DNA of 64,000 nucleotides from Xanthomonas floridensis (GTDB taxonomy: Bacteria; Pseudomonadota; Gammaproteobacteria; Xanthomonadales; Xanthomonadaceae). The stretch lies in the NCBI RefSeq assembly GCF_001642575.1, contig NZ_LXNG01000001.1:278871-342870 (forward strand), read 5' to 3'. This document shows positions 1 through 9,000 of this stretch, in pieces. The position numbers and the translations under genes are program-made. A model generated the notes under the pieces. It saw nothing but the letters and a program-made list of their open reading frames with translations. It was not told where the DNA came from and searched no databases. Position 1 is the stretch's first letter. Each line of letters begins with the position of its first letter.

Positions 1-373
1 GGTCGATCCGCTGCGCTACGCCGCCAACCTGCTGCGTCCGGCGGGCAACGCAGACAGCGAACTTGCCCACCTCAAGTTGCGCTACAAATTGCCCAGCGCA
101 CACCGCAGCAGCCTGATCGACACCGTCATCCGCCGCGACCAGCAGGTAGCATTGGATGCCTCCAGCGAGGCCTTCCGTTTCTCTGCGGCCGTGGCCGGTT
201 TCGGCCAGCGCCTGCGCGGTGGCAGCCAGCTGCACGGCTGGGATTTCCCGCAGGTGCGCGCCCTGGCCGCAGGCAGTATCGGCAAGGATCGGTACGGGTA
301 TCGCGCCGACTTCCTGCGCATGGTGCAGCAGGCCGAAGCACTCGGCAGCCGGCCGGTCGCAACCACGGACTGA
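1..373 (+). CDS. VWA-domain protein, C-terminal end (partial)
   Basis: The reading frame is open from the window edge and stops at TGA 371-373, so only the last ~123 residues are visible. They resemble the C-terminal (DUF3520-like) region found after the von Willebrand factor A domain in YfbK-type proteins: a beta-rich start (DPLRYAANLLRP), then KLRYKLP and a helical tail ending near RADFLRMV. The VWA domain with its MIDAS motif would lie upstream and cannot be seen. The stop lies just before the sigma factor gene, so the two are probably co-transcribed. The family assignment is by resemblance only. YfbK-like proteins are usually exported or lipid-anchored and their function is poorly defined. 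Confidence 0.72.
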   Translation, partial: VDPLRYAANLLRPAGNADSELAHLKLRYKLPSAHRSSLIDTVIRRDQQVALDASSEAFRFSAAVAGFGQRLRGGSQLHGWDFPQVRALAAGSIGKDRYGYRADFLRMVQQAEALGSRPVATTD

Positions 374-402
374 TGCACGCGGCGGTTGCCTATACTGCGC
401 GC

Positions 403-975
403 ATGCATCCAGCCGATCTTGCGCCGCTGCCCGACGAGGAGCTCATGCTCCTCGTCGCCAATGGCTTTGTCGAACAACCGGCCACCGAGTTGTTCAAGCG
501 CCATAACCGCGCCCTGTTCAACTTCCTGGCCTGGCAGTGCGAAGGCAATCTGAGCGAGGCCGAAGACCTTGCGCAGAAAACCTGGGTCAAGCTGATGACC
601 CGCTGCAGCGACTATCGCCCCGGGCAGGCCGCCTTCACCAGCTTCCTGTTCCAGATCGCGCGCAATGCCTGGCTCGATACGCGGCGCAGCGCCTACGTCG
701 CCACCTCGGTGCCGCTGGAAGACCCCCACCTGCAGCTGCCCGACGCTGACCTGTCCACCGAGCAACTGGCCATGCTGGGACAGCAGCAACAGCGCGTGCG
801 CGCAGCCGTCATGGCCCTGCCCGATGCGCAACGCGAAGTGGTGGTATTGCGCTTCTTCGTCGGGCTGGCGGTGGAAGACATCGCACAGGTGGTGGGCGAC
901 GGCTTCGAGACGGTCAAGAGCCGGCTGCGCTACGCCTTCGCCAAACTGCGCCTGAGCCTGGACGCGGTGCAATGA
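403..975 (+). CDS. RNA polymerase sigma factor, ECF (sigma-70) family
   Basis: A 190-residue two-domain sigma factor. Region 2 covers roughly residues 25-85, with the typical LSEAEDLAQKTWVKLM core-binding and -10 recognition helices. Region 4 covers about residues 130-185, with LPDAQREVVVLRFF and a helix-turn-helix (VEDIAQVVGDGFETVKSRLRYA). There is no region 1 or 3, as in ECF factors. An in-frame ATG at 373 lies ten codons upstream and overlaps the previous stop. I prefer the ATG at 403 because region 2 follows it at a normal distance. The stop overlaps the next ATG (ATGA at 972-975), so the downstream membrane protein is translationally coupled and probably acts on this sigma factor. Confidence 0.88.
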   Translation: MHPADLAPLPDEELMLLVANGFVEQPATELFKRHNRALFNFLAWQCEGNLSEAEDLAQKTWVKLMTRCSDYRPGQAAFTSFLFQIARNAWLDTRRSAYVATSVPLEDPHLQLPDADLSTEQLAMLGQQQQRVRAAVMALPDAQREVVVLRFFVGLAVEDIAQVVGDGFETVKSRLRYAFAKLRLSLDAVQ

Positions 976-3044
976 ACGCGGCCTTCGAACGCTTCCTCGC
1001 TGGCGACGACGGCCTCGCTGCACTGTTGCAGGCCCAGCCAGGCTATCTGCCGCCTGCACACATGGATACCTGGTTTGCACAGGCCGCGCAGCAGGCCGAG
1101 CGCGCACGTAACAGCGCTGCACAAGACGCCGCAGAACGCGAACCCTTCGCGTCGATGGACGCGGCAGTTGTCGCGTCGGCTACGCAATCGGATCGGAACC
1201 AGGCAGCGCCGCCGGCAGCAGGCGTGCGCGATGCGGCAATGCAAGAAACCGCGCAGTTCAAACGGCCCGTATCGATGGATGCGCCACTTGCTGCGTCAAC
1301 TGCGCAATTCGACCAGACGCAGGTCACCCCGCCAACAGAAGGCGTGCGCGATGCGGCCATGCAAGAAACCGCGCAATCCGAGCCGCCCGCATCGATGGAT
1401 GCCCGGTTTTTCGCAGCGGCTGTGCAGGCTGACAGACCCCACACCGCAACGCCGACTGACGACTCGCGCGACACAACGGCGCAGCAGTTCGAACCGCCAT
1501 CATCGATGGCTGCGGTGTTTGCTGCTGCAGCCGCGCAGGCCGACCTGTCCCAGGCCGCACGGCGCGCCGCCATCCAGGAGCGCCTCGGTGCCGGCGAGGA
1601 TGCGGCGCAGGCACTGGGCGCACCCGTGCAGGACGCGACGCGTGCATGGCTGCAGCAGCTGCCGTCGGCCACCGGCAGCAATTCCACCGATGGCGATGCA
1701 CGGTATCGGCACGACGGCGCTGAAGCGGCTGCGTCGGCCGATGACAGTCAGCCAGCTGCGCAGGTTGCGAACACTGAGGTGTCCGGTCCTGCGGCGGGCG
1801 ATTCCACGCGGAGCGCGGGCCAGGCCACTGCAACGGCCGAAAGGACGACCAACGCAACAACGCTCGACGCTGCGGCAGCAGCCGATGCGCTGCATGCGGC
1901 GACACCGGCGGTGCGGCGCGCGCGCCGGCAACGCTGGATGCCTGCGCTGGCGCTGGCCGCCTCGGTTACGCTGGCCGTGGGTGTCGGGCTGCACTGGCAG
2001 GCCACCGCGCCGTTGCCCGCGCCCCCCGTGGAGGCGGCACGCGTCGCCGTCCAGGAGCCTGCAGACCAGCTCAATGAATCGCAGTCTGCGCCGGTGGCGG
2101 CAAGCCCGGCCGGGTCCGACTCTGCATCTGCGTTCGAAGACGGCTTGGTCGCAGAACGCTCACCGGCGCCACCGCCATTGGCATCCATGCCACCACCCGT
2201 CTCGGCAAAGCCGTCGGCCGCATTCGCCGCTCCCCCGAGTCCAGCGCCGTCCGCCTCGCCCGCTCCACCGGCACCGCCCGCGCCGATGGCAGCCTTGCCG
2301 GAACCGATGGTTGCTGCACCGGCACCACCGATGCCTGCAGCCCCGATGGCAGCAATTGCCAACGCAGACGTCGACGCCACGCAGCCCCTCTCTGCCGAAC
2401 GCGAATCTGTCGCGACTACCAACCGCAGCGCGCAGCAGACCACGCACGAGCGGCCGAACGCAGCGGCGCCCCCCTCGGCACACGTGCCCGGCGCCCCCCT
2501 GCCGGCAATCGACACCCGGCAGCGATCACTCGCCGAAGCCGGCAAGTCGCCCCCCTCCATCCAGGCTGACAGTGCCACCCCAGCCGCTCAGCCTTCCGGG
2601 CTGCTATCGCGCACTCCGCCGAAAACGGCGCCACTGAAAGCCCCCGCGGCGCAGCAACGGCAGGCAGACGACGCTGCAGCAATGCCGGACGAAGCAACAG
2701 CGGCGCCGGCAGCGGCGTCACAACCGATCTCGACCAGCAGGCTTGCGACATCCGACAGCGCACAGCAGCGCGCTGCGTCTGCCGCGGCAGCCCAACTGCT
2801 GCCACTGTCGAGCGCTCCAGGCGACTGGATCGATCGCCATCTGCACGCGGGCCATCGCGCGCCGACCAGGCTGCGCCTCGAAGCCGCCACACCGGATGCA
2901 CCTGAGGTCAGGCGTTGGGTGGACCAGCTGCGTACCGCCTGCCGCGATCGCGGTTGGTCCACGCAGATCGAGATCGCACCCAATGCGCAGCTACCGGCCG
3001 ATCGCCTGCGCATCGAAGTGCAGGCCGCCCTGAGCACCGATTGA
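972..3044 (+). CDS. Ala/Pro-rich one-pass membrane protein, putative anti-sigma factor
   Basis: A 690-residue protein starting inside the sigma factor stop codon (ATGA). The N-terminal ~30 residues (FERFLAGDDGLAALL) look like a short cytoplasmic helical module. Residues ~30-200 hold five imperfect repeats, each opening with a Met-Asp/Ala motif. One transmembrane helix lies near residues 320-337 (ALALAASVTLAVGVGL) after an Arg-rich stop (RRARRQRW). The rest is long, low-complexity and Pro/Ala-rich and should be periplasmic. A small folded C-terminal region lies at ~625-690 (WIDRHLHAGHRAP onward). One TM helix and coupling to an ECF sigma gene fit an anti-sigma factor, but I see no zinc-binding ZAS motif (HxxxCxxC), so this role is inferred from context. 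Length is far above that of ordinary anti-sigma factors. Confidence 0.7.
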   Translation: MNAAFERFLAGDDGLAALLQAQPGYLPPAHMDTWFAQAAQQAERARNSAAQDAAEREPFASMDAAVVASATQSDRNQAAPPAAGVRDAAMQETAQFKRPVSMDAPLAASTAQFDQTQVTPPTEGVRDAAMQETAQSEPPASMDARFFAAAVQADRPHTATPTDDSRDTTAQQFEPPSSMAAVFAAAAAQADLSQAARRAAIQERLGAGEDAAQALGAPVQDATRAWLQQLPSATGSNSTDGDARYRHDGAEAAASADDSQPAAQVANTEVSGPAAGDSTRSAGQATATAERTTNATTLDAAAAADALHAATPAVRRARRQRWMPALALAASVTLAVGVGLHWQATAPLPAPPVEAARVAVQEPADQLNESQSAPVAASPAGSDSASAFEDGLVAERSPAPPPLASMPPPVSAKPSAAFAAPPSPAPSASPAPPAPPAPMAALPEPMVAAPAPPMPAAPMAAIANADVDATQPLSAERESVATTNRSAQQTTHERPNAAAPPSAHVPGAPLPAIDTRQRSLAEAGKSPPSIQADSATPAAQPSGLLSRTPPKTAPLKAPAAQQRQADDAAAMPDEATAAPAAASQPISTSRLATSDSAQQRAASAAAAQLLPLSSAPGDWIDRHLHAGHRAPTRLRLEAATPDAPEVRRWVDQLRTACRDRGWSTQIEIAPNAQLPADRLRIEVQAALSTD
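1062..1560 (+). repeat. Intragenic tandem repeats in the anti-sigma-like gene
   Basis: Repeat units start at ATG codons 1062, 1155, 1275, 1395 and 1506, giving periods of 93, 120, 120 and 111 bp, all multiples of three. A block of about 34 bp around GCGATGCGGCMATGCAAGAA (near 1225 and 1345) is almost identical in two units exactly 120 bp apart, which indicates recent duplication. The encoded units (31-40 residues) start with M-D-x-x-x-x-A-x-x-x-Q and are rich in Ala, Gln, Pro and Asp. Confidence 0.85.
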
Positions 3045-3677
3045 GTCCGGCGCCTGCAGCTGGGTTTCGGCCGCCAGCCAGGCAGGCAGGCATAACCCTC
3101 GGCCCGAAGTTGGCGTGGACCAATCGCGAAATGGCTGTGGACGCTGCCTGATCTTGAAGGCCAACCGCAGCCGTTCGGCAGCAACCGCTTACCTGCGCCA
3201 CCGCAAGAGCAAAACCTGTAGCCCAGTGCGTATCGATGTATTGGACCCGTGCGGTTCGCTGTTGTGCAGAGGATCGATGACGACAGCTGAGAGTGCAGCG
3301 ACTTGCTGCAAGCACGCGAGCGGCAGGCGGCAGGCGGCAGGCGGCAGGCGGCAATATCCTAAGCCCAGCGCATCGCGTACAAGCGTTCCACCTTCAGGCT
3401 CACAGCGCGTCGGTGCGCGTGCGCCTGAAGGCGCTGATGCCAACGCACTCCATCGAGTACAGCGGCTCATCGGCGGACTTGGCCGTTGACTGGGCGGATC
3501 ATCGCGCGCAGTCCACCAAACGTTCCGGCCAAGGCATGCCCATGCGGTGCGCCCCTACCCGCACCGTCCGGCATCGACGCATGGTGTAACGCGACTCCAG
3601 GCGTCAACGCTCGCCAGCAGTGTGCAACGGCCAGTAACAGCAGAGACGTCACCCACCGCCCGCCTTCGCTGCGCCAA
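3045..3677. other. Intergenic region with a heptamer array
   Basis: No convincing gene. Short open frames on both strands lack ribosome binding sites and protein-like composition. The only clear structure is the CGGCAGG heptamer array at 3321-3355. The region lies between a plus-strand gene end and a minus-strand gene end, so it should contain terminators for both, but no strong hairpin with a T-run was found. Confidence 0.6.
3321..3355. repeat. CGGCAGG heptamer tandem array
   Basis: Four perfect copies of the 7-bp unit CGGCAGG start at 3321, 3328, 3335 and 3342, followed by a partial copy at 3349. This is a short variable-number repeat candidate in a non-coding gap. Confidence 0.9.
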
Positions 3678-4268
3678 TCAGCCCTCGGCCACCTCACCGT
3701 TCTCGCCAGCCTCGCCGTCCTCGCGCAACAGGCTGCTCAGCACGTGGTCGCGCCACACGCCATTCAACTGCAGGTAACGCCGTGCGCGGCCTTCGATCTG
3801 GAAGCCCAGCCGCGCCAGGACCTGCGCGCTGCGCACATTCTCCGGCACGTACTGCGCCATCACCCGGTGCAGACCCAATGGACCGAACACGAACGCGATG
3901 CCCTGCGTGGCAGCCCAATGCATCAGGCCACGCCCTTGTGCCGCGGCATCCAGACCATAGCCGAGATGGCAGGCCTGAAACGCACCGCGCTGGATCTGGG
4001 TAAACCCCACCATACCAATCACCTGCTGCGCCGCGACCAACACCAGCTGCAGTTCGCGCTCGCCAGGAACCGAATTGCGATAGGCGATGCAGAGCCGCCG
4101 CCAACCGTCTGCGGTGTAGAACGCCTCCGGCCGCAGCGGCATCGCATCGGCCAGATGCGTGCGGTTGCGCGCGTGATAGTCGGCGACCGCTGCAGGGTCG
4201 ACACTGGCAAGGTCGCAGAGCAGCACACCGTCGGCATGCCGCCGCGGCAAAAATGCCGGCAAGCTCAT
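3678..4268 (-). CDS. GNAT-family N-acetyltransferase (RimJ/RimL type)
   Basis: A 196-residue GNAT fold protein. The beta4 strand (LGYGLDAAAQGRGLM, residues ~102-116) carries the Q/R-G-x-G acetyl-CoA pyrophosphate-binding loop. The C-terminal part has VPENVRSAQVLARLGFQIEG, the N-x-x-S-x-x-x-x-x-x-x-G-F pattern typical of RimJ/RimL enzymes that acetylate protein N-termini. The real substrate is unknown, and many such paralogues acetylate small molecules or other proteins. It lies downstream of chpC on the same strand with an ~80-bp gap, so it may be read with the chp operon, though a chemosensory role is not implied. Confidence 0.88.
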   Translation of the reverse strand: MSLPAFLPRRHADGVLLCDLASVDPAAVADYHARNRTHLADAMPLRPEAFYTADGWRRLCIAYRNSVPGERELQLVLVAAQQVIGMVGFTQIQRGAFQACHLGYGLDAAAQGRGLMHWAATQGIAFVFGPLGLHRVMAQYVPENVRSAQVLARLGFQIEGRARRYLQLNGVWRDHVLSSLLREDGEAGENGEVAEG

Positions 4269-4348
4269 GGCCTGCCTCCATCACCGCGTTGTTGCAGATA
4301 GCCGCCTGCGTGAGACACGGCTAAAACAAAAAACCGTGTTCGCCGCTC

Positions 4349-4828
4349 TCAGGCGGCGTCGGCCGCTGCAAGCGCCTGCGCCACCTGCCACTCGATGGCA
4401 TCCAGGTTCGGCAGCAGCGCGCTCTGCTCGCCGAGCAGCACGCGCATGTGCACGCCTTCCGGCAACGCGTCTTCCGACGCGTCGGCCAGCAGTCCGTCGC
4501 GCGGCACCGAAATCAGCTGCGGGAACGAGGCCGTCAGCAGGGCGAAGTACGGCAGTGCGGGATTGCCGCCCAGCGCCTTCAGCACGATGACCTTGTTGTT
4601 GAGCGCGGTGGGCTCGTCGCCCAGGCCGCTGAGGCGTGCGAACGACAACAGCGGCACCTTCCAGCCGTACCAATCGATGCGCCCGACCACCCAGCGCGGC
4701 ATGTCCGGCAGCGCTTCGACCGCCACGCGCGACATCACCTCGGCCACCGTCGCGTTGGGCAGCAACACGCGCTCGTTGCCCGCCTGAATCAGGACGCCGC
4801 GGATTTCGTCGTTATTGGCGTAGCTCAT
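4349..4828 (-). CDS. chpC: CheW-like adaptor of the Pil-Chp system (ChpC)
   Basis: A 159-residue CheW-fold protein, last of the Pil-Chp set. The first beta barrel starts at ILIQAGNERVLLPNATVAEV, followed by VVGRIDWYGWKVPLLSF, the usual strand pair around the receptor/kinase-docking surface. In Pseudomonas, ChpC is the second CheW-like adaptor beside PilI and is thought to link extra inputs to ChpA. It starts 33 bp after the chpB stop, in the same order as the Pseudomonas operon, which supports the name. The chpD and chpE genes that follow in Pseudomonas are not present here; an acetyltransferase gene comes next. Confidence 0.85.
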   Translation of the reverse strand: MSYANNDEIRGVLIQAGNERVLLPNATVAEVMSRVAVEALPDMPRWVVGRIDWYGWKVPLLSFARLSGLGDEPTALNNKVIVLKALGGNPALPYFALLTASFPQLISVPRDGLLADASEDALPEGVHMRVLLGEQSALLPNLDAIEWQVAQALAAADAA

Positions 4829-4861
4829 CGCACTGTTCCGATCTGAGAGGGAGCGCCCGGC

Positions 4862-6049
4862 TTACGCCGGCCAACGCTGTGCCAACGCCTGCGCCAACTG
4901 CGCGGGGTCGCCGGTCAAGATACCTTGTCGCGCCAGCCGCGCTGCCGCAGCCGGGTCGTAGCAGCCATCGGCGGACTGACCCGCCAGCCAGGCGCCCTGC
5001 TCGGCCAGCGCCAGCGAGGCCTCCACCAATGCTTCGTTGGCACCGCTGAGCATCAGCACGGCGCTGTCGGCCGCCGGCAATGCGGCGATCAACCCGGCCG
5101 GATCGCTCTGCACCACGAAGGCCAGTGCGCCGGCGTGCTGCTGCAGGCCGATCTCGTCGGACAACACATAGGCCTTGCCCGGCGCGACGGTCTGCCCGGC
5201 TTCGCCCAGCTCTACCGGCAGTGCGGACACCCGCCCCATCTGCCGCACCAGGTTGCCGTACTGGCCACCATCGAGCGTCATGCGCACCAGGACGGCACGC
5301 GGAAATTCCGGCGGCAATGCGGCCAGCAGGCGACGGATCGCATCCGGCCCGCCGATCCCGGCCATCACCAGCACCGCGCCCGTGACCTCGCCGCTGTGCT
5401 CCAGATCCACCAGCGACAAGCCGCCGGTGGACAGGGCAGCCACATCGGGTTCGGCGCGCGGGCGCACCACCACGGCCACCTCGTCCACCAGGCCCCAGGT
5501 GCTGGAATCGCCCAGCGTCGGGCCCGGCTTGTCGGCAGCAGCTGGGGTCTGCGGGTGATCGACCGCGCGCGTGAACATCGCATCGCCCGGCATGCTTTCG
5601 AAGGCATGCGCGGCCGCTTCCAGATGTTGATCCAGTTGCAGATCCGAATGCTGTCGCGGTGCCAGCGTCAGGCCGGGCTCGGGCTGCAGCGAGGGCTCGC
5701 TTTCGGTGCCGGGCGGCAACACATCGGCATGGCCGTGCAGCTTGGCGGCCAGATGGCGCACCCAACGCTGCGCTTCCCAACCCTCGCGACGCACCGTCAG
5801 TTCCGCCTCGTCGAAGATCACCGTCACGCCGGGCATGTTGAAGGCCGGCTCCAGCGCCTCGAGTGCGTCTTCGATCGCCGGTTCCAGCGCGACCAGCACC
5901 GCCACCGGCTCTGCATCGCGCAGCATCTGCACGTCCACGGCCGCGGGCTCGTCTTCCAGCACCACCTGCGCGCCGGCCAGGCCAAGCGCTTCGCGCAGGC
6001 GCTCGCGCGCCTGTCCGGGCCGGCCTAGCAAGGCGACCGGAGTTCCCAT
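4862..6049 (-). CDS. chpB: ChpB, CheB-like protein with a degenerate catalytic site
   Basis: A 395-residue protein in the position of the ChpB methylesterase. The N-terminal ~110 residues resemble a receiver-like domain without a clear acidic pocket. A linker follows, and the C-terminal ~190 residues align with the CheB esterase domain. The catalytic residues are not conserved: the Ser of the G-A-S-T-G-G motif is Gly (MAGIGGPDA), the His after strand 2 (Q-H-M) is replaced (VLVRMTLDGG), and the Asp of G-M-G-x-D-G is replaced (LSGANEAL). It should therefore not hydrolyse receptor methyl-esters, though it may still bind receptors or ChpA. I chose ATG 6049 because the receiver fold starts there; a longer frame begins at 6091 inside chpA. 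The start lies just after the chpA stop (TAA 6059-6057). Confidence 0.82.
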   Translation of the reverse strand: MGTPVALLGRPGQARERLREALGLAGAQVVLEDEPAAVDVQMLRDAEPVAVLVALEPAIEDALEALEPAFNMPGVTVIFDEAELTVRREGWEAQRWVRHLAAKLHGHADVLPPGTESEPSLQPEPGLTLAPRQHSDLQLDQHLEAAAHAFESMPGDAMFTRAVDHPQTPAAADKPGPTLGDSSTWGLVDEVAVVVRPRAEPDVAALSTGGLSLVDLEHSGEVTGAVLVMAGIGGPDAIRRLLAALPPEFPRAVLVRMTLDGGQYGNLVRQMGRVSALPVELGEAGQTVAPGKAYVLSDEIGLQQHAGALAFVVQSDPAGLIAALPAADSAVLMLSGANEALVEASLALAEQGAWLAGQSADGCYDPAAAARLARQGILTGDPAQLAQALAQRWPA

Positions 6050-6056
6050 TGCGCCA

Positions 6057-9000
6057 TTAGTCTCGGACACGGGCGATCCCCAGCAGGTCATACACGTTTC
6101 GCATCAGATCCAACTCTTGGTAAGGCTTGCCCAGGTAGCGCTGCACGCCGATCTCGAAGGCGCGCTGGCGATGCTTCTCGCCACTGCGCGAAGTGATCAT
6201 CACGATCGGCACCGCCTTGAAGCGCGGGTCGGCACGCATCGCGGTGGCCAGCTCGTAGCCGTCCATACGCGGCATTTCGATGTCCAGCAGCATCAGGTCG
6301 GGCACGCGCTCTTCGAGCAGTTCCAGTGCCTCGACACCGTCGCGGGCGGTGGTGACGTCCAGGTTGTGGCGTTCCAGCACGCGGCTGGTGACCTTGCGCA
6401 TGGTCAGCGAGTCGTCCACCACCATCACCAACGGCACCTGACGCTGTGCCTCGGCGGGGGTGTCCAGCGCCGGACGCGCCGGCTGGCTGAGGTAACGACG
6501 GACCAACGGCGCCACGTCCAGGATCACCACCACGCGGCCATCGCCGGTGATGGTGGCGCCGTAGATGCCCGGCACCGAGGCGATCTGCAGGCCGACCGGC
6601 TTGACCACGATTTCGCGGTTGCCCAGCACCTGATCGATCGCCACCGCGGCGCGCAGGTCGCCCGCACGCACCAGCAGCAACGGCACCTGCGCCTGGCCAT
6701 CGGCACGCGCGGCGGCCTGGCCGACCAGCGAGCCCAGGTCGTGCAGCACGTACTCTTCGCCGGCGTAGTGGTAACCGCCCTCGCCCGACTCGTAACGGGT
6801 GCGCGAGATCCGCCCGATACCGCTGACCGATGCCACCGGCACCGCAAAGGTGGTTTCGCCGATCCGCACGAACACCGCCTGGGTAACCGCCAGCGTCTGC
6901 GGTAGGCGCAGGGTGAAGGTGACGCCCTGGCCACGCACCGAGTGGATGTCCACCGAGCCGCCAAGCTGGCGCACCTCGTTGCGCACCACGTCCATGCCCA
7001 CGCCACGGCCAGCCAGCTGGCTGACCTGCTCGGAGGTGCTGAAGCCGGAGGCGAAGATCAGGCCATCGAGTTCGGCCTCGCTCAGTTCCTGGCCCGGTTC
7101 GATCAGGCCGCGCTGCTCGCCGCGGCGACGGATCGCGTCGCGGTCCAGCCCGGCGCCATCGTCGGCCACTTCCAGCACGATTTCCGAGCCTTCGCGGCGC
7201 AGACGGATCGCGATGCTGCCTTCTTCTGCCTTGCCTGCATCGCGCCGTTGCTCCGGCGTTTCCAGCCCGTGCGCCACCGAGTTGCGCAGCATGTGTTCCA
7301 ACGGCGCGACCATGCGATCAAGCACGTTGCGATCCAGTTCGCCCTGGGTACCTTCCAGCACCAGATGCACCTGCTTGCCGGTGTCGCTGGCCGCCTGGCG
7401 CACCACACGGCGCAGACGCGGCACCAGGCCATCGAACGGCACCATGCGCGCACGCATCAGGCCGTCCTGCAGCTCGGAGCTGACGCGCGACTGCTGTTGC
7501 AGCAGGCCGTCGTACTGGCGCGACAGATCTTCCAGCACGCCCTGCAGACCGCCCAAGTCGGCCGCCGATTCGTTCAGCGCGCGGCTGAGCTGCTGCAGGG
7601 TGGAGAAGCGGTCCAGTTCCAGCGGATCGAAGGTGCGATCGCCCTGGTCCTGCTCACGCTGGTAACGCGCCACGATCTGCGCTTCGGTTTCCAGGTCCAG
7701 ACGCCGCAACTGGTCGCGCAGACGGGCGTTGGTGCGATCCAGTTCGCCCATGGCGCCACGGAATGCACCCAGCTGCTGTTCCAGGCGCGAGCGGTAGATC
7801 GCCACTTCGCCGGCATGGTTGACCAGGCGATCGAGCAGATCGGCGCGTACGCGCACCTGCTCCTGCTGCACGCGCGGCAGGAAGTCTTCTTCGCTCTGGC
7901 CTTCGACCGGAATCGGTGCCGACAGCGGAGCCGGTTCCACCGACGCCTTGGCGATCGCACGCACGTCTGCGTCGCTGGGCTCTGCGGCATTGCGGCCACG
8001 GGTGCGGGTTTCGAAGGCTTCCACCAAATCGGTGGGCATCGCCACCGCGCGATGCATGCCGGTGCGGGTCAGCAACTGGTGCAACCGGTCGAAGCCACGC
8101 TCGAACAGGCGTACGTCATCGCGGTCGATGTCGGTACGGTTGGCCGCCACCGCTTCGAGCAGCGATTCGATCGCATGCCCGAGGTCGCCGATGGCATTGA
8201 TGCCAGCCATGCGCGCACCGCCCTTGAGCGTGTGCAGATCGCGCTGCAGTCCGTTGAGGACCTCGCGGTCTTCCGGCACTTCGCGCATGCGCGCGATCAG
8301 GCCATCGCAGTGGTCCAGCAGGTCGCGGCCTTCCTCGACGAAAATGTCGACCAGTTCGCCGTCGAGTTGATCGAAGTTGAGCGGACCCATATCGAACGCG
8401 GCACCGACGTCATTGCCGACGGTGGCGACACGCGCGGCGTCTTCCACCGGCGCACTGAAGGCGGCGGCAGTGTCGGCCGGCTCGGCCGCATGTTCGCTGG
8501 CAGAGGCCTCGTGTTCGGCAGCGTCGGGCTGCTCGGCCAGCTCCAGGTGCTCGACCTGGTCTGTCGTGGCCGTCGCATCGATGGATGCAGGCTCGCCATC
8601 GTGTTGCGCGTCGGTTTCGGCGACCGGCTCGGTGTGCACCTCGGGCGCGATGTCCGATTGTGGATCGCCCGCCTGTTCGACCTGATCGGCCGCATGCGCC
8701 ATTTCGAACGCCTGCACCGATTCGATGGTGTGCTCGGGCAGCGCCGCATCGGCATGCACGAAGTCGTCATGCTGAGCGGACTGCGCATGCGCCGCATCGG
8801 CGTGTTCGGCCTCGATCTCGGCAATTTGCTCGCCGTGCGTCGCGTCCTCGACTGCCGTGTGTTCGGCCGTCTCGGTGTGCTCGCCGGACGCTGCGTGTGT
8901 CTCGGACGGCATGTCCCAGGCAGCGGGCTGCTCCAACTGCGATGGCTCCGCCTGTGCCTCGGCGTCCGCATCCGACTGCGCAGCATGCTGTGCGTCGGCG

